This document shows, in pieces, positions 1 through 5,853 of a DNA stretch of 7,553 bases. The DNA is from Thermococcus sp. (GTDB lineage: Archaea > Methanobacteriota_B > Thermococci > Thermococcales > Thermococcaceae). Position 1 is the first letter of the stretch. Every line of letters starts with the position of its first letter. A program made the translations under genes and the position numbers. The DNA is taken from the NCBI GenBank assembly GCA_027062125.1, contig JAMOTW010000092.1:1-7553 (forward strand), written 5' to 3'. The notes under the pieces were generated by a model that was not told where the DNA came from, did not search any database, and was given only the letters and a program-made list of their open reading frames with translations.

Positions 1-2
1 TG

Positions 3-158
3 AGGGAGAACGGCAGGATCAAGTACGCCGCAGGGATAGAAATGGGAACTTGGGACTTCACCTATGATGGAATTCCCGAGGAGAATGCAGAAAAGCTGAA
101 GGGTGCCTGCAGAAAGGTGATAAAAAGAACCGGCGCGAGGGGAAGGTGCTTCACTTAG
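3..158 (+). CDS. 3' end of an unrecognised protein gene (partial)
   Basis: Frame 3 is open from the window edge to a TAG at 156-158 and encodes 51 residues, beginning RENGRIKYAAGIEMG and ending TGARGRCFT. Codon choice (AAG, GAG, AGG, GGC) matches the neighbouring genes, and the other two + frames are closed by stops at position 1 and near 62. The tail is basic, with one Cys in GACRK and one in GRCFT. I do not recognise a family from this fragment, and the true start is outside the window. Its last 8 bases overlap the end of endoQ on the opposite strand, so the two genes converge with a shared 3' end. An A-rich stretch near 122-129 inside it may act as the stop signal for the opposing transcript. 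It is likely a real gene end, but its function is unknown. Confidence 0.6.
   Translation, partial: RENGRIKYAAGIEMGTWDFTYDGIPEENAEKLKGACRKVIKRTGARGRCFT
118..130 (-). terminator. Possible T-tract terminator for the CLC-endoQ operon
   Basis: Read on the minus strand, about 20-33 bases past the endoQ stop, the sequence is TTCTTTTTATCACC with a run of five T. Archaeal RNA polymerase commonly terminates at short T-runs without a hairpin. The tract lies inside the coding end of the convergent + strand gene. This is inferred from composition only. Confidence 0.35.
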
Positions 159-1425
159 CCCCGCGGCTTCCCCCGAGGAACTTCATGAGGCTCGTCTGCC
201 TCGGCCGGTATTCCTCCTTTGGAACTTCGACCTCAAGTGCTTCGAGGTCCTCTATTCTGGCCCTTCTTATTTCCTCCGGCAGCTTAATCTCGCCGTACTT
301 TCCGCCACCGCCGGGGATTACTATTAGCTTGCCCTCCCTGTAGGCCCAGATGGCCTTCGCAACCTCCTCGTGAACCTCCGCCAGACCCTCAAGCGGTACA
401 TCGACGAGAACCCTTATCTCGCTTCCGAACTCCTTCAAAAAGCGCTCCCAAATCACGCGGACTGCCTTCGTCTCGACTCCTTTCCCTACCACCATCGCGA
501 TTATCTCCGCCAAGGGGGCTAGGCGGAGGTAGGGCGGCCTGTCCTTCGGTCTCTCCTCCGTGTCTGCCAGCTCAAGGATTCTGTCGTGAACGCCCTTCTT
601 TATTCTGCCGCCACATTTTGGGCACTTCCACTTGAACGCGCGCGCCTCCTCCGGCGAATACTTTGTGTAACAGCGGGAGCAGGCGGTAAGGTGATACTTA
701 CCCAGTCTGGGGTCAAGGCCGGCGTTGAGGACGATTCTTCTACCTCCCCTCTTCAGAATGGCCTTCCGTATCTCCTCGAAGGTTGCTTCCCTCACTTCAA
801 AGCGGTTGAACTCCCTTCCGAGACGGTGGGGCATCGGAGAATGGGCATCGCTGTTGCTGAGGTAGGTCAGCGAGTGGTGAGCCTTTATCCTGTCCGCCAT
901 CTCCGAATCCGCCGAGAGGCCGAGCTCAAGAAAATGCACCTTTGCCCCCTGGTATGCCTCCCCGAGGCTGTCGTACTCCTTGTAGAGAGCCGTCCAGGGT
1001 GTGAAGGCATGCGCCGGCCCTATCAAGACGCCTAGCTCGTTGGCGATGTCGGCTATCTCCGACGCAGGGAGGTTAACCCTCGGCCTTCCTTCGGTGTCTA
1101 TATCCCCCGAGTACTTTCTTAGCTCCTCCCTCATCTCCCGAACGGTGGAGATGCTCGGAAAAATCAGGACGTGGTGAACGCGCCGATTGTCTTCCACCTC
1201 GGCCGTGAGGAGGAAGCGGATTCCGTTCCTCTCGTAGGTCCCCTCGTCCGCCTTCTCGGTGTACCTTAACAGTTCCTCCTCCCACTTCGGGTTGAGGATG
1301 TCGCCGGTTCCGACTACCCCGAGCCCCTTGAATCTCGCGTTCTCGGCGAGGTTGGGGATGGTCATGGCTTTCGAGACCGCCTTGGAGTAGCGCGAGTGTA
1401 TGTGAAGGTCGGCATCAACCTGCAT
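151..1425 (-). CDS. endoQ: Endonuclease Q (PHP-domain DNA repair nuclease)
   Basis: This 424-residue protein matches Thermococcales endonuclease Q, which nicks DNA 5' of deaminated bases (uracil, hypoxanthine) and abasic sites. An N-terminal PHP metal-hydrolase domain shows DLHIHS (H8, H10), GTGD (D42), TAE (E76), a His at 139 in PAHAF and NSDAHS (D193, H195). A four-Cys zinc finger follows at 249-271 (CSRC ... CPKC), then a C-terminal domain with a glycine-rich loop (PGGGGKYG, 371-378). The last residues hold a PCNA-interacting box, QTSLMKFL (410-417). The ATG at 1425 has a strong GAGGTGG Shine-Dalgarno 4 bases upstream, and that site overlaps the TGA of the CLC gene, so the two are probably co-transcribed and coupled. 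The length equals what I recall for the Pyrococcus furiosus enzyme. Older annotation would call it a TIGR00375 PHP protein. Confidence 0.93.
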   Translation of the reverse strand: MQVDADLHIHSRYSKAVSKAMTIPNLAENARFKGLGVVGTGDILNPKWEEELLRYTEKADEGTYERNGIRFLLTAEVEDNRRVHHVLIFPSISTVREMREELRKYSGDIDTEGRPRVNLPASEIADIANELGVLIGPAHAFTPWTALYKEYDSLGEAYQGAKVHFLELGLSADSEMADRIKAHHSLTYLSNSDAHSPMPHRLGREFNRFEVREATFEEIRKAILKRGGRRIVLNAGLDPRLGKYHLTACSRCYTKYSPEEARAFKWKCPKCGGRIKKGVHDRILELADTEERPKDRPPYLRLAPLAEIIAMVVGKGVETKAVRVIWERFLKEFGSEIRVLVDVPLEGLAEVHEEVAKAIWAYREGKLIVIPGGGGKYGEIKLPEEIRRARIEDLEALEVEVPKEEYRPRQTSLMKFLGGSRGAK

Positions 1426-1434
1426 GAAACCACC

Positions 1435-3156
1435 TCAGTCTATGTACATTCCCTCCAGACCGCGGTAGTAGGCGCGGTATATGTCCCTTTTGGTCACGAC
1501 TCCGATGAGCCTCCTGTTCTCGGGGCTCTCGACCACCGGCAGGAGGTTCTGGTCGTAGGCCATGAGCTTCTCGAAAGCTTCCTCGGCAGTCTCGGTTGGG
1601 TAGGTTACTCCGTAGGCCCGGCGGATGAACTTCTTCACCGGCATCCGCTTGATGCTGGAGGATTTTTTGAGGATGTCCTTTATGCCGACTATACCCACTA
1701 CCTCCATGTTTTCGTTGACAACGGGGAAGCAGTCGTGGCCGGTTTCGCCTATCAGGTGCTCCACGTCAAAGAGCGTCTGGTCTTCGGTGACGTAAACCGG
1801 CTCGCGGGTCATTATCTCGCCGACGGAGATTGTCTCAAGTATGACCGGCTTTCCGGTTCTTATGTGATAGCCCTTCCTGATGAGCTTGAGGGTGTAGATG
1901 GACTCCCCCTTGAGGAAGAACCTGGCCGTCAGGAAGCCTATGGTCGCGGAGGTCATCACCGCGGGCAGAACGGCGTAGCTCCTGGTGAGCTCCGTTACCA
2001 TTAGTATCTGAGTTAGCGGGGCCTGGGTCATACCGCTGAAGAAGGCCGCCATTCCGGCCAGGGCGTAGACTGCGGGGTTCGAGCCGAGGCCGGGGAAAAG
2101 GAGCCTCACGATCTCCCCAAAGGCAGCTCCGAACATTGTTCCTATGTAGAGGCTCGGGGCGAAGACACCGCCGCTCTGGCCTGAGCCTATCGTCAGGGCG
2201 GTGGCCAGCATCTTAACCAGCCCGAGGGTCACGAGCAGTCCAATCGCCAGCTCACCGTAGAACGCCATCCTCATGCCTTCGTAGCCTATTCCGAATATGC
2301 CGTACGCCGGAAACAGCATCCCGAGAACGCCGACTCCAAAGCCGCCCACCGCGGGTTTTATGATTTCGGGCACGTTTGCCTTCGAGAACCCGTCAACAAC
2401 GCGATAGAGGAACCGCGCGTAGAACGCCGCCAGGAGGCCGAGGCTTAGCCCAAGGAGAAAGAACAGGGGGAGCTCTGGAAGTGTGTGCCCGATGTCCCCG
2501 GGGATGTCTATCTCCACCGCCCCCTTGAGGACGGCGAGGGTGACTGCGTTCCCTGTGACTGCGGCTATGAATATGGGCACGAGGTTTATCGAGAAGGCGC
2601 CCATATAGACGACCTCCAGGGCGAACATAGCCCCCGCGAGCGGGGTGTTGAAGGTGCCGGCTATGCCTGCTGCCAGACCACAGGTGACCAGGAGCTTCTT
2701 CATCTCCCTCGACAGGTTGAACCAGTGTGCCAGAATGGAGGTCAGGGAAGCACCAATGAATCCTATCGGGCCCTCACGTCCCACGCTGCCGCCGGAGCCT
2801 ATGGTTATTGCGGTGGCTATCGTTTTCAGAACGGCAAACTTTCCGGGGATGTTGCCGCCCTTGAATATGACCGCCTCTATGACCTCCGGGATGCCGTTTC
2901 CCCTGATTTCGGGGCACTTGATCACGAAGAACGCGACGATGAACGCGCCGAGCGTGGGGAGGATCAGGTAACCGAGATTAAAGCCTCCCACTTCGTAGGA
3001 AACCTTGGGGAGAAGCCACTCGAAGAAAAACCTGTGAACGACGCCTATGAACACCCTGAAAACTACCGCACCCAAGCCTCCCACTAGGCCGGCCAGTATG
3101 GAGAATGCCATTACCATGCCCCATTTCCTGAGGTACACCCCGTCCCCTGAGGTCAT
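1435..3156 (-). CDS. CLC-family chloride channel or H+/Cl- exchanger with C-terminal CBS pair
   Basis: This is a polytopic CLC anion protein of 573 residues from the ATG at 3156. It carries the family signatures GNGIPEV (86-92), GSGGSVGREGP (120-130, gating Glu128), a second-repeat GGVFAP (329-334, Phe332) and a Tyr at 420 equivalent to E. coli Tyr445. The inner proton Glu of exchangers (E. coli Glu203) is replaced by Val182 in the FALEVV segment, and the usual Ser of GSGIP is Asn87. Two cytosolic CBS domains follow (about 441-498 and 505-565), typical adenine-nucleotide sensors. The start is uncertain: a TTG at 3177 sits inside the TATA box and is unlikely. The ATG at 3156 would be nearly leaderless. 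A GTG at 3138 with AGGGG 5 bases upstream gives 567 residues starting VYLRKWG. The gene ends 9 bases before endoQ. Confidence 0.93.
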   Translation of the reverse strand: MTSGDGVYLRKWGMVMAFSILAGLVGGLGAVVFRVFIGVVHRFFFEWLLPKVSYEVGGFNLGYLILPTLGAFIVAFFVIKCPEIRGNGIPEVIEAVIFKGGNIPGKFAVLKTIATAITIGSGGSVGREGPIGFIGASLTSILAHWFNLSREMKKLLVTCGLAAGIAGTFNTPLAGAMFALEVVYMGAFSINLVPIFIAAVTGNAVTLAVLKGAVEIDIPGDIGHTLPELPLFFLLGLSLGLLAAFYARFLYRVVDGFSKANVPEIIKPAVGGFGVGVLGMLFPAYGIFGIGYEGMRMAFYGELAIGLLVTLGLVKMLATALTIGSGQSGGVFAPSLYIGTMFGAAFGEIVRLLFPGLGSNPAVYALAGMAAFFSGMTQAPLTQILMVTELTRSYAVLPAVMTSATIGFLTARFFLKGESIYTLKLIRKGYHIRTGKPVILETISVGEIMTREPVYVTEDQTLFDVEHLIGETGHDCFPVVNENMEVVGIVGIKDILKKSSSIKRMPVKKFIRRAYGVTYPTETAEEAFEKLMAYDQNLLPVVESPENRRLIGVVTKRDIYRAYYRGLEGMYID

Positions 3157-3176
3157 CAAATGGAGTTGGCGTCCCA

Positions 3177-3200
3177 AATAAAAAGCTTAAGCTTTTATAC
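3177..3200. promoter_or_regulatory. Divergent back-to-back promoters on a palindrome
   Basis: A perfect 16-bp palindrome, AAAAGCTTAAGCTTTT, occupies 3181-3196. Each arm runs outward into a TATA box: TTTTATA at 3193-3199 on + for the 156-residue unknown gene, and TTTTTATT at 3184-3177 on - for the CLC-endoQ operon. Spacing of about 26 bases predicts starts near 3222 (+) and 3155 (-). That leaves a leader of about 10 bases before the + ATG, with its GGTGG Shine-Dalgarno. The BRE-like bases upstream of the two TATA boxes lie on the shared core. Confidence 0.6.
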
Positions 3201-3231
3201 CTCCTTCCCGAACCCCCCACCGGTGGAAACT

Positions 3232-3702
3232 ATGAAGGTTGAAGGATTCGTTGCTTCCCTCAGGAACGCCGAGACGATCGGCGTGCTGTTCAAGATACTC
3301 GCGGAGAAAGGCGCCCCCCTGGTCGAGCTCGACGGGAAGAGGTTTCTCATCGTCGTTGAGGGTGACTTCGAGGGCAGGAGGTTCTGGACCGAGATAAACG
3401 GCGAGAAGGCCAACCAGGCTTTGGGAGATGCGATGCTCAACTCCTCAAGCTTCCCATTCAAGTGCAGGCGCCCATACACCGGGGGAAACGTCATCTTCGT
3501 GGACTTCGACGACATCGAGGTTGAGGAGTTCCTCGTTGCGTACCGTGACCCGGACTATGGGGTCTTCTACCTGGTCAAGAACGGACAGGCCGAGGAAATC
3601 ACAAAGGAAGAATACGAGAAACTGCTCCCCGGGATGCCGGAGTTCAAGATAAAGTCCATGAGCGAGGAGCAGATGGACATGATGGGCGCCTTCTTCGGCT
3701 GA
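3232..3702 (+). CDS. Unrecognised 156-residue soluble protein
   Basis: This is a soluble, acidic protein with no membrane segment or signal peptide, and I do not recognise its family. It looks like an alpha/beta fold: an N-terminal helix (MKVEGFVASLRNAETIGVLF), beta strands around 37-44 (RFLIVVEG) and 86-92 (NVIFVDF), an acidic stretch DFDDIEVEE at 91-99, another strand at 109-115 and a C-terminal helix. It ends in MDMMGAFFG, a hydrophobic tail resembling a PCNA-interacting box without the usual Gln. The ATG at 3232 was chosen because GGTGG lies 5 bases upstream and the TATA box at 3193-3199 predicts a start near 3222; the open frame back to 3160 would run through the promoter. It is divergent from CLC-endoQ, and its stop is 17 bases from the antiporter stop on the other strand. 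Confidence 0.85.
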   Translation: MKVEGFVASLRNAETIGVLFKILAEKGAPLVELDGKRFLIVVEGDFEGRRFWTEINGEKANQALGDAMLNSSSFPFKCRRPYTGGNVIFVDFDDIEVEEFLVAYRDPDYGVFYLVKNGQAEEITKEEYEKLLPGMPEFKIKSMSEEQMDMMGAFFG

Positions 3703-3717
3703 TGAGAAAAGAGAAAG
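3703..3717 (-). terminator. Pyrimidine-rich stop signal after the antiporter gene
   Basis: On the minus strand just past the antiporter stop the sequence reads CCTTTCTCTTTTCTCA, with T3 and T4 runs, filling the 17-base gap between two convergent stops. It is compatible with archaeal T-rich termination of the CBS-antiporter operon. The + strand of the same gap has no T-run. The evidence is weak and compositional. Confidence 0.3.
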
Positions 3718-3719
3718 GC

Positions 3720-5039
3720 TCATCCGGAGCCCTTCAGTTCTTTTATCCTCTTCTTCGTGTTCTCTATCCTCTCAACCTTTGCGCTGGCCTTCTGCGCCCT
3801 CGTTATCTCTATTTCCTCCCTGAACGCCCACTTGAGGAGCGGTGGGGTTATCAGCACCGAGACCGTTATGAATATCAGCGTCGCCGCTATGAACTCCGGG
3901 GCGTGCTCGGGACTTATCGCGCCGCCGTGGATTGCCACCATGAGGTCGACGAGCGCAACTTCAGTCCTCGGAACCGAACCGATGCCCATCTGGAGGGACA
4001 TCCAGAAGTTCTCCCTCGTGAAGAGAAAGTCCCTTCCACGTCCCCACGCTGTTATCCACGCACCGAGGCCCCTGCCGAAGATTTTTCCCACGACGGCAAC
4101 CGTCGTCAGGACCGCAGCGAGGATCAGCGCGTTGGCGTTCTCGAAGACGGTGAGGTTGAGCATGGCACCGGTGTGCACGAAGAAGAACGGTATCAGCAGG
4201 CCGTAGCCGATCGCCCTGACGTCGTCCATGAGGCGCTTTCCTTCGGGGAGCTTGGACAGGACGAGGCCCATCATAAAGGCACCCTCGATCGCCGCCGCGA
4301 ACCAGCCTTCGGCTAAAGCCGCGAAGAGAAACATCATCCCAAGGACCATGCCGAGGACGCCCTTCTCGACTTGGAGTCTCTCCGCAAAGCGGACGTAGTG
4401 CTCAACGAGGAACCACCATACGACGCCGGTTATCACGAAGAACGCGATTATCTTGGCGCTCAGCTCGAGGAGGCTCCCGGTTCCAACGGCAAAGATGACA
4501 AGGGCTATACCAAGAAAATCATCCATAACGCTCGCGCTCAGGGAGGCCGCGCCAACCTCGCTCTTTAGAACCCCCAGATCCATCATCACCCTAACAGTCA
4601 GGCCGATGCTGGTCGCGGTGAGGAGAACGCCGCCCGCGAAGGCCTCCCTGCTCGGGTAGCCCATCTCCATGAGGGCGAACCACCCGAGAACCAGGGGGAC
4701 GAAGACACCGAGAACCGTCGAGACTGTGGCCGTGATCCCGGTCTTCTTGAGCTGATCGAGGTCAGCGTCGAGGGCACCGAGGAAGAGCAGGAAGATTATA
4801 CCCAGCTTGGCCAGGAAGTTGGCAACAACGGTCATGTCGGTGGTGAAGCCCTCGCCGCTGACTATGGGCAGGTACTCCGGGCCAACGATTCCGAAATAGA
4901 CGAGGTTTCCGAGGAGCATTCCCATTAGGAGCTCTCCGAGGACGCCCGGAAGCTCATGTCGTTCGATTATGGAGTCGCCTATCTTCGCCAGTATCAGCGA
5001 GATTCCCACCGCGAACAGCAGCCACGTCACTGTTTCCAT
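3720..5039 (-). CDS. CPA2-family Na+(K+)/H+ antiporter (NapA/KefB-like membrane domain)
   Basis: This 439-residue integral membrane protein of about 12-13 helices exchanges a monovalent cation for protons across the cytoplasmic membrane. Family landmarks are PGVLGELLMGMLLGN (31-45), the TATSIGLTVRVM unwound-helix motif (141-152) and, one helix later, SASVMDDFLG with the paired aspartates Asp173-Asp174. The Asp-Asp pair marks electrogenic Na+/H+ members such as NapA. A Lys at 319 (VGKIFGRG) and PRTEVAL (357-363) lie in the later helices. After the last helix there is only a charged tail of about 33 residues (407-439), with no RCK/TrkA nucleotide-binding domain. The ATG at 5039 has GGGGGGTG 4 bases upstream, inside the upstream CBS gene, which it overlaps by 13 bases, so translation is probably coupled. 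Ion specificity (Na+ versus K+) cannot be settled from sequence. Confidence 0.92.
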   Translation of the reverse strand: METVTWLLFAVGISLILAKIGDSIIERHELPGVLGELLMGMLLGNLVYFGIVGPEYLPIVSGEGFTTDMTVVANFLAKLGIIFLLFLGALDADLDQLKKTGITATVSTVLGVFVPLVLGWFALMEMGYPSREAFAGGVLLTATSIGLTVRVMMDLGVLKSEVGAASLSASVMDDFLGIALVIFAVGTGSLLELSAKIIAFFVITGVVWWFLVEHYVRFAERLQVEKGVLGMVLGMMFLFAALAEGWFAAAIEGAFMMGLVLSKLPEGKRLMDDVRAIGYGLLIPFFFVHTGAMLNLTVFENANALILAAVLTTVAVVGKIFGRGLGAWITAWGRGRDFLFTRENFWMSLQMGIGSVPRTEVALVDLMVAIHGGAISPEHAPEFIAATLIFITVSVLITPPLLKWAFREEIEITRAQKASAKVERIENTKKRIKELKGSG

Positions 5040-5521
5040 TGTGCACCCCCCACCCTCAGGAGTCTCAGTAGCTCGTCGATCAGGATGCGGAGGCTTATCT
5101 CCCCTATCAGCCTCCCACCTTCAACAACGGCCAGCACCTGTATCCTGTACTTGCGCATCTTCTGGATCGCGCCGAGAACTGTTTCGTCGCCGTCTATTGT
5201 AAGCACGTGCCTCTCCGCTATGTCCTCGGCCTTCGCGGCTCCCCCGAGGAGGGACTTCATGGTCTTACTTGTCATCCCCAGTTTGAAGCGGTGTGCCTCC
5301 GGTGGAAGGAGAACGTCTACGACGTCCATGTAGCGGATTATTCCGATGAGTTCCATGCTCTCCCTGTCCTTGACGACCCAGACGTGGTGCCTCGTCCGGA
5401 GTATCTTGAGGACGCTTAGAAGGTCCGTGTCCGCGGTGACAACGGGCATGGTCTCAAACCTTGGCATAATGTCCGTCAGCTTTAGTGAGTGAAACTTTTC
5501 GAGGGCGGCTTCAACCTCCAT
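5027..5521 (-). CDS. Stand-alone tandem CBS-domain protein, likely antiporter regulator
   Basis: This soluble 164-residue protein consists almost entirely of two CBS domains. The first (about 14-71) contains LTDIMP, then HHVWVVKD and LIGIIRYMDVVDVLL. The second (about 98-155) contains AEDIAERHVLTID, then IQVLAVVEGGRLIGEISLRILIDELL. A Lys- and Gly-rich linker (80-97) joins them. Such pairs usually bind AMP, ATP or S-adenosylmethionine and pass the signal to a partner. The ATG at 5521 was chosen because GGTGA lies exactly 5 bases upstream; an alternative GTG at 5530 has its Shine-Dalgarno abutting it and would add three residues. A TATA box at 5556-5562 predicts a start near 5533. The gene end overlaps the antiporter start by 13 bases, so the product most likely senses nucleotide or ionic state for that transporter. 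The partner role is inferred from context. Confidence 0.9.
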   Translation of the reverse strand: MEVEAALEKFHSLKLTDIMPRFETMPVVTADTDLLSVLKILRTRHHVWVVKDRESMELIGIIRYMDVVDVLLPPEAHRFKLGMTSKTMKSLLGGAAKAEDIAERHVLTIDGDETVLGAIQKMRKYRIQVLAVVEGGRLIGEISLRILIDELLRLLRVGGAQWKQ

Positions 5522-5554
5522 CGCCTTCACCCACCTTAATACGTGAAAAAAGTT

Positions 5555-5563
5555 CTATTTAAG
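5555..5563 (-). promoter_or_regulatory. TATA box of the CBS-antiporter operon
   Basis: The minus strand reads CCTTAAATAG here. Its centre near 5559 predicts a transcript start around 5532-5534, leaving about 12 leader bases that contain GGTGGGTGA ahead of the ATG at 5521. The same bases read TATTTAA on the + strand and could also serve a rightward transcript starting near 5585. Confidence 0.5.
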
Positions 5564-5800
5564 GGTTTGTGAGTCAAAAGGGACATTTCAGGAACGTTTA
5601 GATCATTGTACCAGTGGGATGTTCCAGTATTCTCCTGGAATGTCTCCAACGGCGGGATTACCGGAAAGATCGATACATTGGGAGCTTCGGCTTAAATGTG
5701 GAAGTATTTTACCCTGTTTTCAGTGTTTTACAGTATTCGGAGCGTCTAGTTTTATTTTAGTTCATGCAAGTTTGAACAGCACTTTACTCGGGGTTCGACA
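5564..5800 (+). other. Non-coding region with inverted repeats; candidate structured RNA
   Basis: No gene is supported in this AT-rich stretch. It contains a 14-bp inverted repeat with two mispairs that would be G-U in RNA (5580-5593 with 5633-5646). Inside it is a small hairpin (5603-5608 with 5612-5617). A competing stem pairs 5619-5627 with 5635-5643. A separate hairpin at 5674-5700 is capped by a UUCG loop closed by C-G. Every non-Watson-Crick pair is G-U or U-G if the + strand is transcribed and would be A-C on the other strand. T4 runs follow at about 5706-5756. Modest GC content for a hyperthermophile RNA, and stray coding-like residues on the minus strand, argue for caution. Confidence 0.3.
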
Positions 5801-5802
5801 GG

Positions 5803-5810
5803 TATAAAAT
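5803..5810 (+). promoter_or_regulatory. TATA box of the membrane-protein gene
   Basis: TATAAAAT, centred near 5806, predicts a start around 5832 and a leader of about 22 bases containing GGTGA (5844-5848) before the ATG at 5854. A second AT-rich run, TTAAAAAG at 5821-5828, would place the start almost on the ATG and is less likely. Confidence 0.5.
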
Positions 5811-5853
5811 GGTGTACTGATTAAAAAGGTCAGTAGATTGACTGGTGACCGAC

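Noticed and set aside
1396..2004. A 202-codon + strand open frame opposite the CLC gene
   Set aside because: It is antisense to clear CLC and CBS motifs, has no ribosome site, and has low-complexity shadow composition; it arises from GC-skewed codon use of the real gene.
2485..3087. A 200-codon + strand open frame opposite the N-terminal half of CLC
   Set aside because: It lies entirely opposite conserved CLC helices, including GREGP, and has no start signals or recognisable protein features.
3157..3177. TTG start for the CLC gene at 3177
   Set aside because: It lies within the minus-strand TATA element, upstream of the expected transcript start, and has no ribosome site.
3160..3231. A 24-residue N-terminal extension of the unknown protein from an ATG at 3160
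   Set aside because: It would be translated through the TATA box and palindrome; the ATG at 3232 has GGTGG at 5 bases and the predicted start lies near 3222.
3702..4316. A 204-codon + strand open frame starting at the end of the unknown gene
   Set aside because: It runs antisense to the antiporter C-terminal half; its Arg/Tyr-rich sequence looks like a shadow and there is no Shine-Dalgarno.
5619..5807. A 62-codon + strand open frame in the intergenic region
   Set aside because: It has no proper Shine-Dalgarno spacing, is AT-rich with an atypical residue mix, overlaps the inverted repeats and is not recognisable as a protein.
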